Assembly (NCBI GenBank): GCA_033239125.1
Contig: BSWB01000001.1
Coordinates: 5,158,501-5,222,500 of the forward strand
Direction: 5' to 3'
Source of the DNA: Fagopyrum homotropicum
Lineage: Eukaryota > Streptophyta > Magnoliopsida > Caryophyllales > Polygonaceae
Length of the DNA stretch: 64,000 nt
The notes beneath the pieces are model-generated. The model had not been told where the DNA came from, did not search any database, and saw only the letters and a list, made by a program, of their open reading frames with translations. Of the stretch, positions 45,487 through 55,704 are shown in pieces. Each line of letters opens with the position of its first letter. Position 1 is the first letter of the stretch. Made by a program: the position numbers and the translations under genes.

Positions 45487-46809
45487 TCAAAGAGAAGCCA
45501 AAGGCTCATCTTTAGCAAACAAACCTCTTTCCAATACCCAATCTTCAATCATAGCCTGAGAATGAACAGCTTGATCAGTAGGCACAAAATGCCCAGCATC
45601 AAGCAACACAACATTTGTTAACCCTCCCCATTTCTGCACATACCCAGCAAGAACACCATCCACCTTCCAAACCTTCCTTTCGGCTTCTAGAAACTTCTCG
45701 AGTCCGTCCCATTCCATCTTCTTGATCCAAGCTTCAACTGAAACAACACCATCTCTTAAATCCAATTGCCCTTGATACAGCAATACTTTACTCTCCTTCA
45801 CAAGTAACTCCACCATATACCTCACACTTTTCATCACATCACCATGAAGTACAGAACCCACAGTCTCACTACAATCTTCCCATAAAACCGAAGAATTCGC
45901 CCCCAAAGCGATTTTCGCTTCCACATTGCTCAAAAGCCTAGTTACCAAATCAGTTTCGTATTCCGTTTGCCTCCTCATATTGTACAATGTGGCTAGCCCT
46001 GTCATGTTTTGCAACATTTCTAGTACTAAATTCCGGGCATCGGTAGCTTTGCTCCAATTCCCGGATTTAACAAGCTTAACTGATTCCATTTGAGCAAATT
46101 CCAACTGGGTTTTCTGCTTCTCATTGATTAAACCAGTAAAGTAAGCATTATCAGCATGAGTTTGGACTTGCTCAATTGGATCAGTCAATCCATCACCAAT
46201 AGCAACACCAGCTAAGTTAACCCTCTCGGATTCCGGTAACCGGGAATTCATCTTCAATATGTAATACCCAATTGCTGGAACATACTTTCCAGCATAGCTT
46301 TCACCAGTAAAGTAAATTGGCCTAGATTTGAAAACTGGGTTTAATCCAATAAAGGACTTAATTGCTACAAAAAGGTGTTTAGCAACACCAATTTGGTCTC
46401 TAGGTATTTCATTTGCTGAAGAAGCAACACTAAATCCAGTACCAATCGGATTATCAAGGAAAACAAGGCCAAATCTATGATTCCAAGCACCTGGGTTTGG
46501 TTTAAGGTTGATTGTTTGATTGTTGTTAGAGTAAACAATCCAAGGACCAAGTTCATAGAAATTACCAGTCATGGAAGAACAGCCGGGCCCACCTTGAAGC
46601 CAAATGAGGAGAGGGGTTTGGGAAAGTGATGTGTAGGGTTTTTGAGCTTCATAGAAAGCATAGAAGATTGATGAACCAGAGGTTGCATTCACAGTCAGAT
46701 ACCCAGATTTTGTGGGAAAAGCTTCTTTTGGGAAGAAAGGAGTTGCTATTATTGTAGATGATGAAAGGAGAAAGAGGATGATTGTAAGATGGATGAAACA
46801 AGATGCCAT
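45487..46809 (-). CDS. SCPL50: Serine carboxypeptidase-like protein, SCPL50 type
   Basis: Secreted or vacuolar serine carboxypeptidase of family S10. It is a single uninterrupted ORF of 440 codons, as in Arabidopsis SCPL50/51. The start used is MASCFIHLTIILFLLSS, a clear signal peptide cleaved near ATPFFPKEAFP; an in-frame ATG 13 codons upstream would spoil the signal and is less likely. Conserved elements: WLQGGPGCSSM (oxyanion-hole region, residue ~75), NPIGTGFS, the nucleophile Ser in IYFTGESYAGKYVPA (residue ~160), GVAIGDGLTDP, the Asp in LLYQGQLDLRDG (residue ~360) and the His in LLDAGHFVPTDQ (residue ~415). Several N-glycosylation sequons are present (NATS, NQTI, NWSK, NMTG, NSSV). Its substrate is unknown. 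Twenty-four bases around its 3' end recur in a junction at 44948. Confidence 0.95.
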   Translation of the reverse strand: MASCFIHLTIILFLLSSSTIIATPFFPKEAFPTKSGYLTVNATSGSSIFYAFYEAQKPYTSLSQTPLLIWLQGGPGCSSMTGNFYELGPWIVYSNNNQTINLKPNPGAWNHRFGLVFLDNPIGTGFSVASSANEIPRDQIGVAKHLFVAIKSFIGLNPVFKSRPIYFTGESYAGKYVPAIGYYILKMNSRLPESERVNLAGVAIGDGLTDPIEQVQTHADNAYFTGLINEKQKTQLEFAQMESVKLVKSGNWSKATDARNLVLEMLQNMTGLATLYNMRRQTEYETDLVTRLLSNVEAKIALGANSSVLWEDCSETVGSVLHGDVMKSVRYMVELLVKESKVLLYQGQLDLRDGVVSVEAWIKKMEWDGLEKFLEAERKVWKVDGVLAGYVQKWGGLTNVVLLDAGHFVPTDQAVHSQAMIEDWVLERGLFAKDEPLASL

Positions 46810-47045
46810 TGTTGAACACTGAATGAGGTCAGTAGAGAGCACAAGCACATAAGAAAATTTTCAGAAAAAAAGATGCATTTAATTTGGTCTTTTCTTCCTT
46901 TTTGGTACTTTATAAAAAAAAAAAAAAATAAATAAATAAAAAGTGAGTGTGAATGGTACCCACTTACCAGAAAGTAGAAATTGGTGGTTTCCAGGTAGTG
47001 TATATTTATTTACAATTCAAGATGACAAGTTGTCATTGTTTTGCA

Positions 47046-47255
47046 GGATAATTGCAAGAAATAGCCACACTTTTGGAGTGAGCTGTGCAATCACCAGCCT
47101 AAACATCATCAACAATGGATTCTTCAATGTTATGTGATCACAAATGATACAAAAATCTCATCTCCAGTGACATTCAGGCTAGTGATTGCAACACACTCCA
47201 TAATCCCAGCTATTTTCCACAACTTTTAAAGTTTGGGCTATTTTTTGCATCCATG
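47046..47255. repeat. Foldback element between SCPL50 and NUDT25
   Basis: Long imperfect inverted repeats. The left arm has GCAAGAAATAGCCACAC, GGAGTGAGCTGTGCAATCAC and CAGCCT. The right arm, reverse-complemented, has GCAAAAAATAGCCC, GGAGTGTGTTGCAATCAC and TAGCCT. The loop is about 70 bases. No convincing target duplication was seen. No gene lies between 46810 and 47740. Confidence 0.6.
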
Positions 47256-47740
47256 CAATGATTTTGAGTAATAAATATTATAAGAAATAACTTCAAATAG
47301 CCTGAACTATACAAGTGTAGATGTCTCATCTAACCTCAACTCTTATCAGTTTCAATCATGAAATTCAGAAGCAGCGGATTACAAACTGCAAATCTTGCCA
47401 AATTCAATTGATAAAAGAATGTTTACCATTGATAACATGAACATTTGAAGCTAGAAGTATCCTAAGGTTCACATACAAATGAATTCATAAGTAACAAGCA
47501 GAATGCCATACACATGTACACTTATATGTTCCACATCTTCGGATAACTAGCTTAACTGGGAAGGTGATCGAGTATTTGAATACGATTTTAGTGATTGCGA
47601 AGGGACGGAAGGAGCTGCCTTTTTAGGATATAGAGAGGGGAAACAAAGGAGATTTTACAATCGAAACAATCTAGGAGAGAAGGGTTTGAAAAATTGATAG
47701 GCTTGCAGACCAAGTTTTGACATGTTTTTGGCATCATACT

Positions 47741-50039
47741 TCACCATCTTGAAGACTCGCATTTTACGGATTTTACGTTTTTGCTGAAATAAGGCTTGAA
47801 GTTTCTCATAACTTCCTCATACACTGGCCTCTTGTAGTCCACTGCCTGTTATAAATTATGTGTGATTGTTGTTATTTCAAACATGCATATATCTTTCTGA
47901 ATACTGTCAAGAAGTAGAGACATTGAAGGGAAAAAAGAAGAAAAATGCCTTTTAAAATTTACCTGTTCTATAACATCTTCAGGATTCTCCCACTTCCATT
48001 CTGAGAACTCTGCGTCGGCTTCTCCAGATGCCAGATTCACTTCACTATCATTTCCGTTGAACCTCATAAGGAACCTATAAAAATTCCAGAGTTCAGTCAA
48101 GATAATCTGGAATCCCTCTTTTGTTCATAATTGATACAGATTGAAAAATGACCCTCAGGAAACAACAATACTCAAGGACAAATAATTTCTATGTTTTCCT
48201 CATAACATCAGTTGTTCCCATTGATGAGATTTAAAAACAGGTTTATGGGACATGCATGCGATACGAAAGAGGGGGAAAGCTAACCATTTCTGAGCCTGGC
48301 CATGCCATTCGCCTCCTCCCCAAAGGCGACTAACTTTAGCCTTCACAGCTGGAGGGAAATCATAGGTCAACCAGTTTGGAACCTGTAATGTGCAGATTGA
48401 CCAGACTGAATAAGGCAAATATACAATATTCAACATAGTGTCCTCCAAACAAGTTGCATAAATTAAACTTTCAAAGTAAGTTATAATATCATAATCAATA
48501 TAGAGCCATAGAGGAATATAGACATAAGAAGACGATAATACGTCTTTACTGCCTGAAAAACAAGATATTGAATGTGGATTTTCAAGTTATTGTGTAACAA
48601 GGCATCTTTGCTCTTGTTCAGGTCGTCTTCTTATACTAATTGTGCATCTAATACAAAGTCTCAAGCAATTCCAACAATCTTACTGGTACATAGTTTATAG
48701 TTGAATCACATAATTAGAGAAATAGATATTCGTTTTCTAATATTCATATACACTGATTCACTGAACACACATTGAACTATATTTTCCTGTTTGAATGGAA
48801 AAGTAGATTAAAGTTTAAGTTTCAAAGAACTTCAAGGTAGGGGGTGACCCAAGCTTCAAAAATAGATTATCCCAAGATTCAGTAAGGAGATATCAGTACA
48901 AGATTCAACAAACTAGAAAATAGATTACAGTTTCAAATAGATTTGATAGATGCAGCATTTCCTCAACATGCCATTATAGTTTATAAGTTATTATATCTAT
49001 ATATCCAATGGCATAGCTGAGCCATGTTAAATGAAACGACTACACAGTGATTAGCTCACTTTACATGTGGTAACTCTTTGTGTTTGCTCTCACTCATAGG
49101 TTGAGTTATTAATCAGAAAAGAAGCAGAAACAGAAAGAAAAATGTTAGCACAGAATTTTCTAGGTCATTGATTTTGAGACCAACCTCTGAAATGATATCA
49201 GCTGACACTACGCCGGTTTCTTCACGTAATTCTCTAATTGCAGCTGTTTGAGGGTCTTCACCTTCTTCAATGCCACCCTATGATTGACAAACAAATTTTG
49301 GTAAAGAAACTGCTTGTATTATCATTACAAAGTCATAATCTGTTAACGTCAATTTCCTACAACATTAAGAAAGTACTACAGAACATTACGACTTTATTCC
49401 CTAAGAGAATGTCAAAAATCCACCTAGAAATTTGTAGAACAGGCAATACTTTTGAAAACATAATCTCATACTGTATCATCTAGTCAAATAACAACATCCG
49501 CAACCCCGAAGATCATGATCCTGTGTTTCATGAGGCTAAGTAAGACAAATATGAGTTTGTAATAAAACCATGACATAAATTCACCCTCACCTGTGGCATC
49601 TGCCATGCTCCAGGAACATTTAGCCTTGAAGCAACGAGAATCTGCATAAATATTTCAAAAGGATTAACTGTAAGTAATCAATACTCAGTTTACCAATTAT
49701 GTAAATTAATTGAAGCTCAAGAAGATCCACAACACTTCATATTGTAAAACTAATCGATTTCGCGATGTTATCAAGCATACATGACAAATTACTTCATGCT
49801 GGACAGCCGAAAACACTAATCGATTTCGCGATGTTCAAATTTAGCGAGAAACTGTGAGCTACTCATACGAATTAAGAATCGATATGAAACAGATATCAAC
49901 GAAGAATCAATTAAAAAAACGAAACAAGAATAGGAAAATCATCTTCCGATTAGAGGTATTAAGATTTGACAACCTGACTGTCGGCGTTGAGAAGGCAAAT
50001 TCCGACGTTGGGACGATAACCGGAAGGGAGATTCTCCAT
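47741..50039 (-). CDS. NUDT25: Nudix hydrolase, NUDT25-like (Ap4A/RppH type)
   Basis: Hydrolase of dinucleoside polyphosphates (Ap4A class) related to bacterial RppH. Six exons on the minus strand: 50039-49974, 49641-49591, 49277-49185, 48382-48285, 48074-47963 and 47845-47741, together 174 codons, matching the family length of about 175. The start is MENLPSGYRPNVGICLLN. The Nudix box GGIEEGEDPQTAAIRELREE plus TGVV is encoded mostly by exon 3 and has all catalytic Glu residues. VPNWLTYDFPPAVKAKV and LWGGGEWHGQAQKWF are the Ap4A-hydrolase/RppH hallmarks, followed by EFSEWKWENPEDVIEQ and AVDYKRPVYEEV. No transit peptide is seen, so a cytosolic enzyme (NUDT25) fits better than the organellar NUDT26/27. 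A TATA-like AAATATAAATAA lies about 100 bases upstream (50139-50153). Confidence 0.94.
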
Positions 50040-50345
50040 TGTTGAGATGAGAGAGAGAATTTGGTATGGTGAATGGTGATTCGATCAAACACTGACAAGG
50101 TCTTAAGAGAAGCACTATAACAGTAACCACTGACCAGTTATTTATATTTATTTAATTCAAGTGTATCAGAGACGACTTTTTTCAGGGGGAGTTGAAAATT
50201 CTTGGAAATCAATTTTATATTTTTCTAAATATATTTATTTCCAGCAAATTCAGCGTACTTCCGGCTATCCTGCGCATCCCTTTTTGACTTTTTTTTTTCC
50301 TTCTTATTATTATTATTATTATTTATTTTTTTAACAATTTAATTT

Positions 50346-50520
50346 ACTAGGCTTTTTCTAATTTTGTGTTTAGTAAATGTACCCTCGAGAGAAGAGTGTG
50401 TATAGTTTGAGAGAATAAATACAAAAAGGTTGGGGTATATTTGCTTAATTGAAACATTAAAAAGCCTAGTTACTACTTTAGTTTTTCAAAAAAGCCTAGT
50501 TATCAAAATTGCCCTTTTTT
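50346..50520. repeat. Dispersed repeat copy, inverted relative to the one at 1745
   Basis: Reverse complement gives ACTAGGCTTTTTTGAAAAAC, AAATATACCCCAACC, ACACTCTTCTCTCGAGGGTA and AGAAAAAGCCTAGTAAA. These are the same words as in the repeat at 1745-2310 and at the head of the tRNA array. The ends ACTAGGCTTTTT are inverted repeats. Confidence 0.6.
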
Positions 50521-51476
50521 TTATAAAAGAAAGCAGTTCGATGCAATAGATGACGCGTCGTCTAATGGATCGAAAGGCCGAATGAGTCGGCAGACGGTCT
50601 AACCGTCAAGAAGGACAACAACAGAAAAGAAATACACGAAAATACGTCATAAAAGCAGATGATCTAGTCAACAGGAAGCGCCGAGTAAAAACATTCATCT
50701 TCGAAGGAAATACACATGTAAGAAGCTTGAGAAACAACTGTGGACACCTTATATTTAAACTGCAACAGAGCCGTCAGAGTCGATCACAAATCCACGCCTC
50801 ATATTTAACTTTCCCTTTTATTTTTAATAAAAGCCCATTCTCAACTAAATTTCATGTACATGTTGACTAAAATAAAAAAATAAAAAAATAAAAAAAAATA
50901 AAAAAACTTGGTAGGAGTAAAGTGCCAAATCTCCGCTGAAAGCCTAAAATCTCTTTTTAGATCGCGTAAGGATACACTCCCGTGAACATTTAAAGAGCAT
51001 TTATAATATTTGTCAATATATAACATAATATATATTATCAACTCATAACGTACTGTTTAGTATGTCATTTTTTAATATCAATGTATAACATTTTTTAATA
51101 ATTGAACGTCATTAGATGATAAATAAGTTTTTTTTTTATTGTTCATAGTTTAATATATATAATATACAAAGTTACACTGTAATGCAATTATGCAAATAAT
51201 AGTTTGTTTGATTGAAACAAATATCTATAAATTTAAGAAAAAACGTATGATATATTATATAATCCTGTATATATAAGATCATAACTTATACATACACCCA
51301 CCACCTCTTATGGCTCGTGTTTGGTAAAAAATAGATTATTTTAGCTGATAGGTAAAAAAATAGAAATAAAAGGAGATACATTAATTAAAATTGGTAGATG
51401 AATATAAAAAAGATAGAAGAGATGATATTTTAAAATTACTAAAAATATATAAGTTTAATTAATTACTACAAATTAT
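50521..51476. other. AT-rich spacer, no gene recognised
   Basis: Contains a short GC-richer part (50540-50620: GATGACGCGTCGTC, GGCCGAATGAGTCGGC) and A-rich runs at 50875-50910. No ORF with recognisable domains. Confidence 0.4.
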
Positions 51477-51487
51477 CCACAAAACGG

Positions 51488-52116
51488 GGTTATTGTTCAG
51501 GTACGGTTCATTTATTAGGGTACGACCCTACGGTTGAACGTAAAGCCGACACGTGTCCCGAATTTTTTTATTTATTATTTTTTCAGAAACGAATGAATTT
51601 GTTTTTTTTTTTTCAGAATCGATTGAAAATTTTTTTGAACTACCATGTTATAATTTATGCACTATTCTTTTATAAACTTTGAACTATTCTCATATAATTC
51701 ATGAACTATTATTTTTAATATATTATATCAAATTATTTATAAATTAATCGTTTATATGTTATGAACTATTCAATTGTAATTCATAAACTATCATTTTATA
51801 AGTTATGCACTATCCTTTATAAATTTTGCACTTTAAACTATTCTATTATAATTCATGAACTATCATTTTATAAGTTATGAACTATCACTTAATAAATTTT
51901 GAACTATTACTTTCACTCCTTTTATAAAATTTTCAATATGAATTATTTATTATAATTCATGAACTATCCTTTTATAAGTTATGAGTTATTCCTTAATAAG
52001 TTTTGAACTATTACTTTCGCTCGTTTATAGAGGAAAAAAAAAAAATGGGACACGTGTCGGCTCTATGTTCAGCCGCACGGCCCTATCGGGATAATGTGTC
52101 TTACCTGAACAGCACC
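51488..52116. mobile_element. MULE-like nonautonomous element (629 bp) with 11-bp target duplication
   Basis: Perfect direct repeats CCACAAAACGG at 51477-51487 and 52117-52127. Terminal inverted repeats of about 70 bp: left GGTTATTGTTCAGGTACGG, right (reverse-complemented) GGTGCTGTTCAGGTAAGAC. Both arms end in AGCCGACACGTGTCCC. The interior (51650-52010) is an AT-rich tandem array of GAACTATNNTTTTATAA-type words. No coding sequence is present. Confidence 0.8.
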
Positions 52117-52740
52117 CCACAAAACGGAGGTATGAGTAAAATAAAATATAATAACCTACCTTCCTCTCTAAGTGTGCTTGGAGAGACAAATTTATTTTTC
52201 ACCCACGTCTCTCATTATCAAATAGCTTCTTTTGGACTGATTTTGTGTTCTGAGATAATTTTATCTGACTCCAGAATGGATCTTTAATTCTTTGACGAAG
52301 TTCACGTCAAGCATGTGTTCAGAGAAATCAATTGTGTTGCCGACCAACTGACCCATTTGAGAACTTCAAACCCCAATACCAATTTTTCTGATGATCATAA
52401 ACTTCGTATTTTCGTCCGAAATAATACTTTAAGTTAGACTACTTTTAAAAAAATAGTTTAACCTAACCGATTTCCATTTAAAAAAAAAATCTCAAATAGC
52501 CTTCATCTACCTACTACCAAGCACGCAAATAAAAGGCACGATTGTCGTATCAAATTTCCAACTCTAGCATATCTAGTTTTGAGCGCATTATCATGTCACA
52601 ACTCACAATATTCCCTTTCACTTGCATTTTATTTTCATATAAGTATATAACCAATAAGACACAACCAATGTGCCCAAGCAATTAAATCTAGGTCATTATA
52701 TTCATCAATTATGAGACCAAGAAGATAACTAATACTAATG

Positions 52741-52742
<2 letters not shown>

Positions 52743-52792
<50 letters not shown>
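52743..52792. repeat. (TA)n microsatellite
   Basis: About 25 uninterrupted AT/TA units; free-standing, with no element attached. Confidence 0.95.
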
Positions 52793-52796
<4 letters not shown>

Positions 52797-53055
52797 AATA
52801 AGTGAAATGGGTCATGTCAAAAGTAAAAAGAATTTAAATCATTGAATTAAGTAATAATTGTTAAATATAACGTGTATTTGTCAATTAAAAATTGTTAACT
52901 ATATATTCGAAATTATACAAATATATAACAAATGTTAATTAATTTGGACAGATCACGATCCTTAATTGTTTTAATTCAAGGTCGTGAGTTCTTCTCACTT
53001 TTTTGATCCTAATGTCTTTTTCCTATACGATTCAAATCATATATATATATATATA

Positions 53056-53330
53056 GGGTGTGGTTCCTATGAGAACACTCCTAACGTGAGAACATGAGAA
53101 CAATCGTACACCGTTGGATGTGAGTATTAAGGGTTGAGATTTAGAGTAAATATTAATAATAAGTGCGAATAATAATTATTAGAAATCCAACAATAATTAC
53201 GAATAATCCACTCAACCAACAATAACTACGAATAATACATTAAACGATATGGCACATTCGTAACAAAACTAATAATAATTACAAATTTGTTATCATGTTC
53301 TCACGTTAGGGGGTGTTCTCATAGGATCTA

Positions 53331-53334
<4 letters not shown>
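53056..53334. mobile_element. MITE embedded in a TA microsatellite, family 1
   Basis: Left end GGGTGTGGTTCCTATGAGAA; right end reverse-complemented GTATAGATCCTATGAGAACA. The inverted similarity extends about 48 bases (CTAACGTGAGAACATGA on both arms). It has (TA)n directly on both sides. The interior has repeated ACGAATAAT words. Confidence 0.75.
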
Positions 53335-53373
<39 letters not shown>

Positions 53374-53376
<3 letters not shown>

Positions 53377-54288
53377 ATAAGATCAAGTAAAAACACAACT
53401 TACGGTAAGAAATGAGAACAAACATCGACCACATGATTAAACTAAATCTACGTTCATGATTTGATATTATGTTTGTATATTAATTTGATATTTTGTATTT
53501 TAGGATAATTATATACGGTTACCATTTAAAAATCAATTAGTAGTTACTACCATAATAAATTTACACGATTAACTATCTCGTTTATTTTCTCGTTCTGACG
53601 CTGCCAACAATTCACTCGTGCCGTGCATGACAAGAGTGTCTCATTGCAATCACTCGTGCATGTGCATATTATGTAGTATCATGCACTAATATAACTACTT
53701 TTTTTTAAATATAATATATATAACATTACATTTACAAGTACCCTAGGATCTCTAGTGTGATATTAAACTGATGATAATGCACGAGTACTGCATATATATA
53801 GCTACTTGATTATATTATAAACAATAATTATTTTTTATTATATAATTTATACAACAATACATTTTCAAAACACGCTTGTATGTTGGATGTGAAATCAAAA
53901 TGAACATAATGAGCTAATTTTTTATGATATAATTTATACTTACGTGTACGATACATATAAAAAATGCACGATTAATTGTCCTTTGCACAAAATCGTGCAT
54001 AGATAAATATCATTAATAAAAAAAACTGTTTTTTGATAAATATTATTAATTACAAATGCACAACTCTGTCTTAGCGATTTAATTTGTGCACAATTAATTA
54101 GAGCATCATAACATTATTTCCATATAAACGAGTATTTTATATTACTATTACCATATTAACAAAGGTGTATTAAATCATACAATAATTATGCCTTATTTAG
54201 AGGTTAAATCTGGGTCATCCGTGCATTGATCTAACGACCCTTAATTGTTCTTATTTCTTACCGTAACATCCGTTCTTACTTGATCCCG

Positions 54289-54292
<4 letters not shown>
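53374..54292. mobile_element. MITE-like element (919 bp) in TA microsatellites, family 2
   Basis: Left end GGGATAAGATCAAGTAAAAA; right end reverse-complemented GGGTCGGGATCAAGTAAGAA. Both arms continue with TTACGGTAAGAAATGAGAAC or its near copy. (TA)n lies on both outer sides. The interior is AT-rich with repeated GTGCAT/ATGCAC words and no recognised gene. Confidence 0.75.
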
Positions 54293-54322
<30 letters not shown>

Positions 54323-54326
<4 letters not shown>

Positions 54327-54622
54327 GCGGTTCCCATGAGAACAACCTTATTGTGTATCATGAGAACAATCTTAGACCGTCGGATGGTGAGTATTAAGGG
54401 TCGAGATTTAGGGTAGATATCATAAATAATAATAACTACGAATAATCCATTCAACCCTTAATAACTATGAATAATCCATTCAACCACCAATAACTACGAA
54501 TAATACATTAAACGATATGACACATTCATAACAAAACTAATAATAACTACGAATAATATATTAAACAATAAGGATGATTCTCATGATTACACGATAAGAC
54601 TTGTTTTCATAAGATCTATACT
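54323..54622. mobile_element. MITE embedded in a TA microsatellite, family 1 (second copy)
   Basis: Left end GGGTGCGGTTCCCATGAGAA; right end reverse-complemented GTATAGATCTTATGAAAACA. Shares GAGTATTAAGGGT, AATAACTACGAATAAT and AACGATATG with the copy at 53056. (TA)n is on the left; on the right only CTCTCTCTACATATATAT remains. Confidence 0.72.
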
Positions 54623-55147
54623 CTCTCTACATATATATTATTTGTCACCATCCTCAGTGGGCAATAACATAATCACGAATTTATGATCCTATCATAGCTT
54701 GATAGAGTGGAATAAATAAAAAGAAAGCTTGATTTGAGAGTCAAAGAATCATTGATGCTCATCAAGGGTTTAAAGTCTTTACACAATTGAAGATAGAAGC
54801 GAACAAAAGAGATAGATATAAATGATCCACTTTTCTTATAAAAAAATATATTCACCTTTCACGTATTTTCATTTTCTTTTATAAAAAAATTAAGGAAATT
54901 TTTAGATGATATCATGTAGTTTATTGTTTTTGGAATATTTTTCAAGAGTTTTTAAAATTTTGAGTGGTACTTATAGTTTTGTTTTTTTTCAAAGTATGCC
55001 CAAGTTTGTATATAATAATAACGACGGTCATATTTAAAAAGGAAAAAAAGTTAAACTAAAACAAATAATTAAAAGAAGAAAACCTTATAAATTTGGTCTT
55101 ACTCACGCCCGATTTGTTCAAACAAATTAAACCAATCAGAATTTCAT
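54623..55147. other. AT-rich spacer, nothing recognised
   Basis: No ORF with a recognisable domain and no obvious repeat. A few short minus-strand ORFs look like chance. Confidence 0.4.
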
Positions 55148-55704
55148 TAATAATTAGAGAAAATTGTCTAAACAATATCCCATCTTGTTTAAACTATTAG
55201 AATGATACCTCAACTATTGAACCCGACCAAAGTTTAATAACTATGTTACTGTTCATCCGTTAAGTTCACAAATATCTGTTAAATCTCAGGGGTAAAATTG
55301 TCCAACTTCACATAAACCCTAAGCCCCAAATTTCTACCAAAATTATCTCCCCCCACCCTCACAAATTTGTGTAACCTCCCACTTCCATTTTCGATAATCG
55401 TTTGCTTGCTCCAACTTGACATTTACTCTTCTTCCCCGGGCTGCTCAACTGACTGAGTTTGGTACAAGCACTTATTTTGCTATCCTTTTCTTGTTCTTCT
55501 TGTAGATCAACAAATTAAGAATTGCAGTAACGGAATTCTCTTGAGCAACTGCATTATGAGACATCAATATCCTGGAAAGTTGTGGAATTGCACCAGGTGC
55601 CGCTATATACGTGCGATTTTCCTTTCCTGTTTTTGCCATTAAACGAAGTTCTCGGTCTATAATGGCCTCTGCATCCTCTAATCGCTTGCTAGTTGGTGAA
55701 TAAG

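Noticed and set aside
46810..46848. Upstream in-frame ATG of SCPL50
   Set aside because: It would add 13 polar residues before a well-formed signal peptide; the downstream ATG fits the family better.
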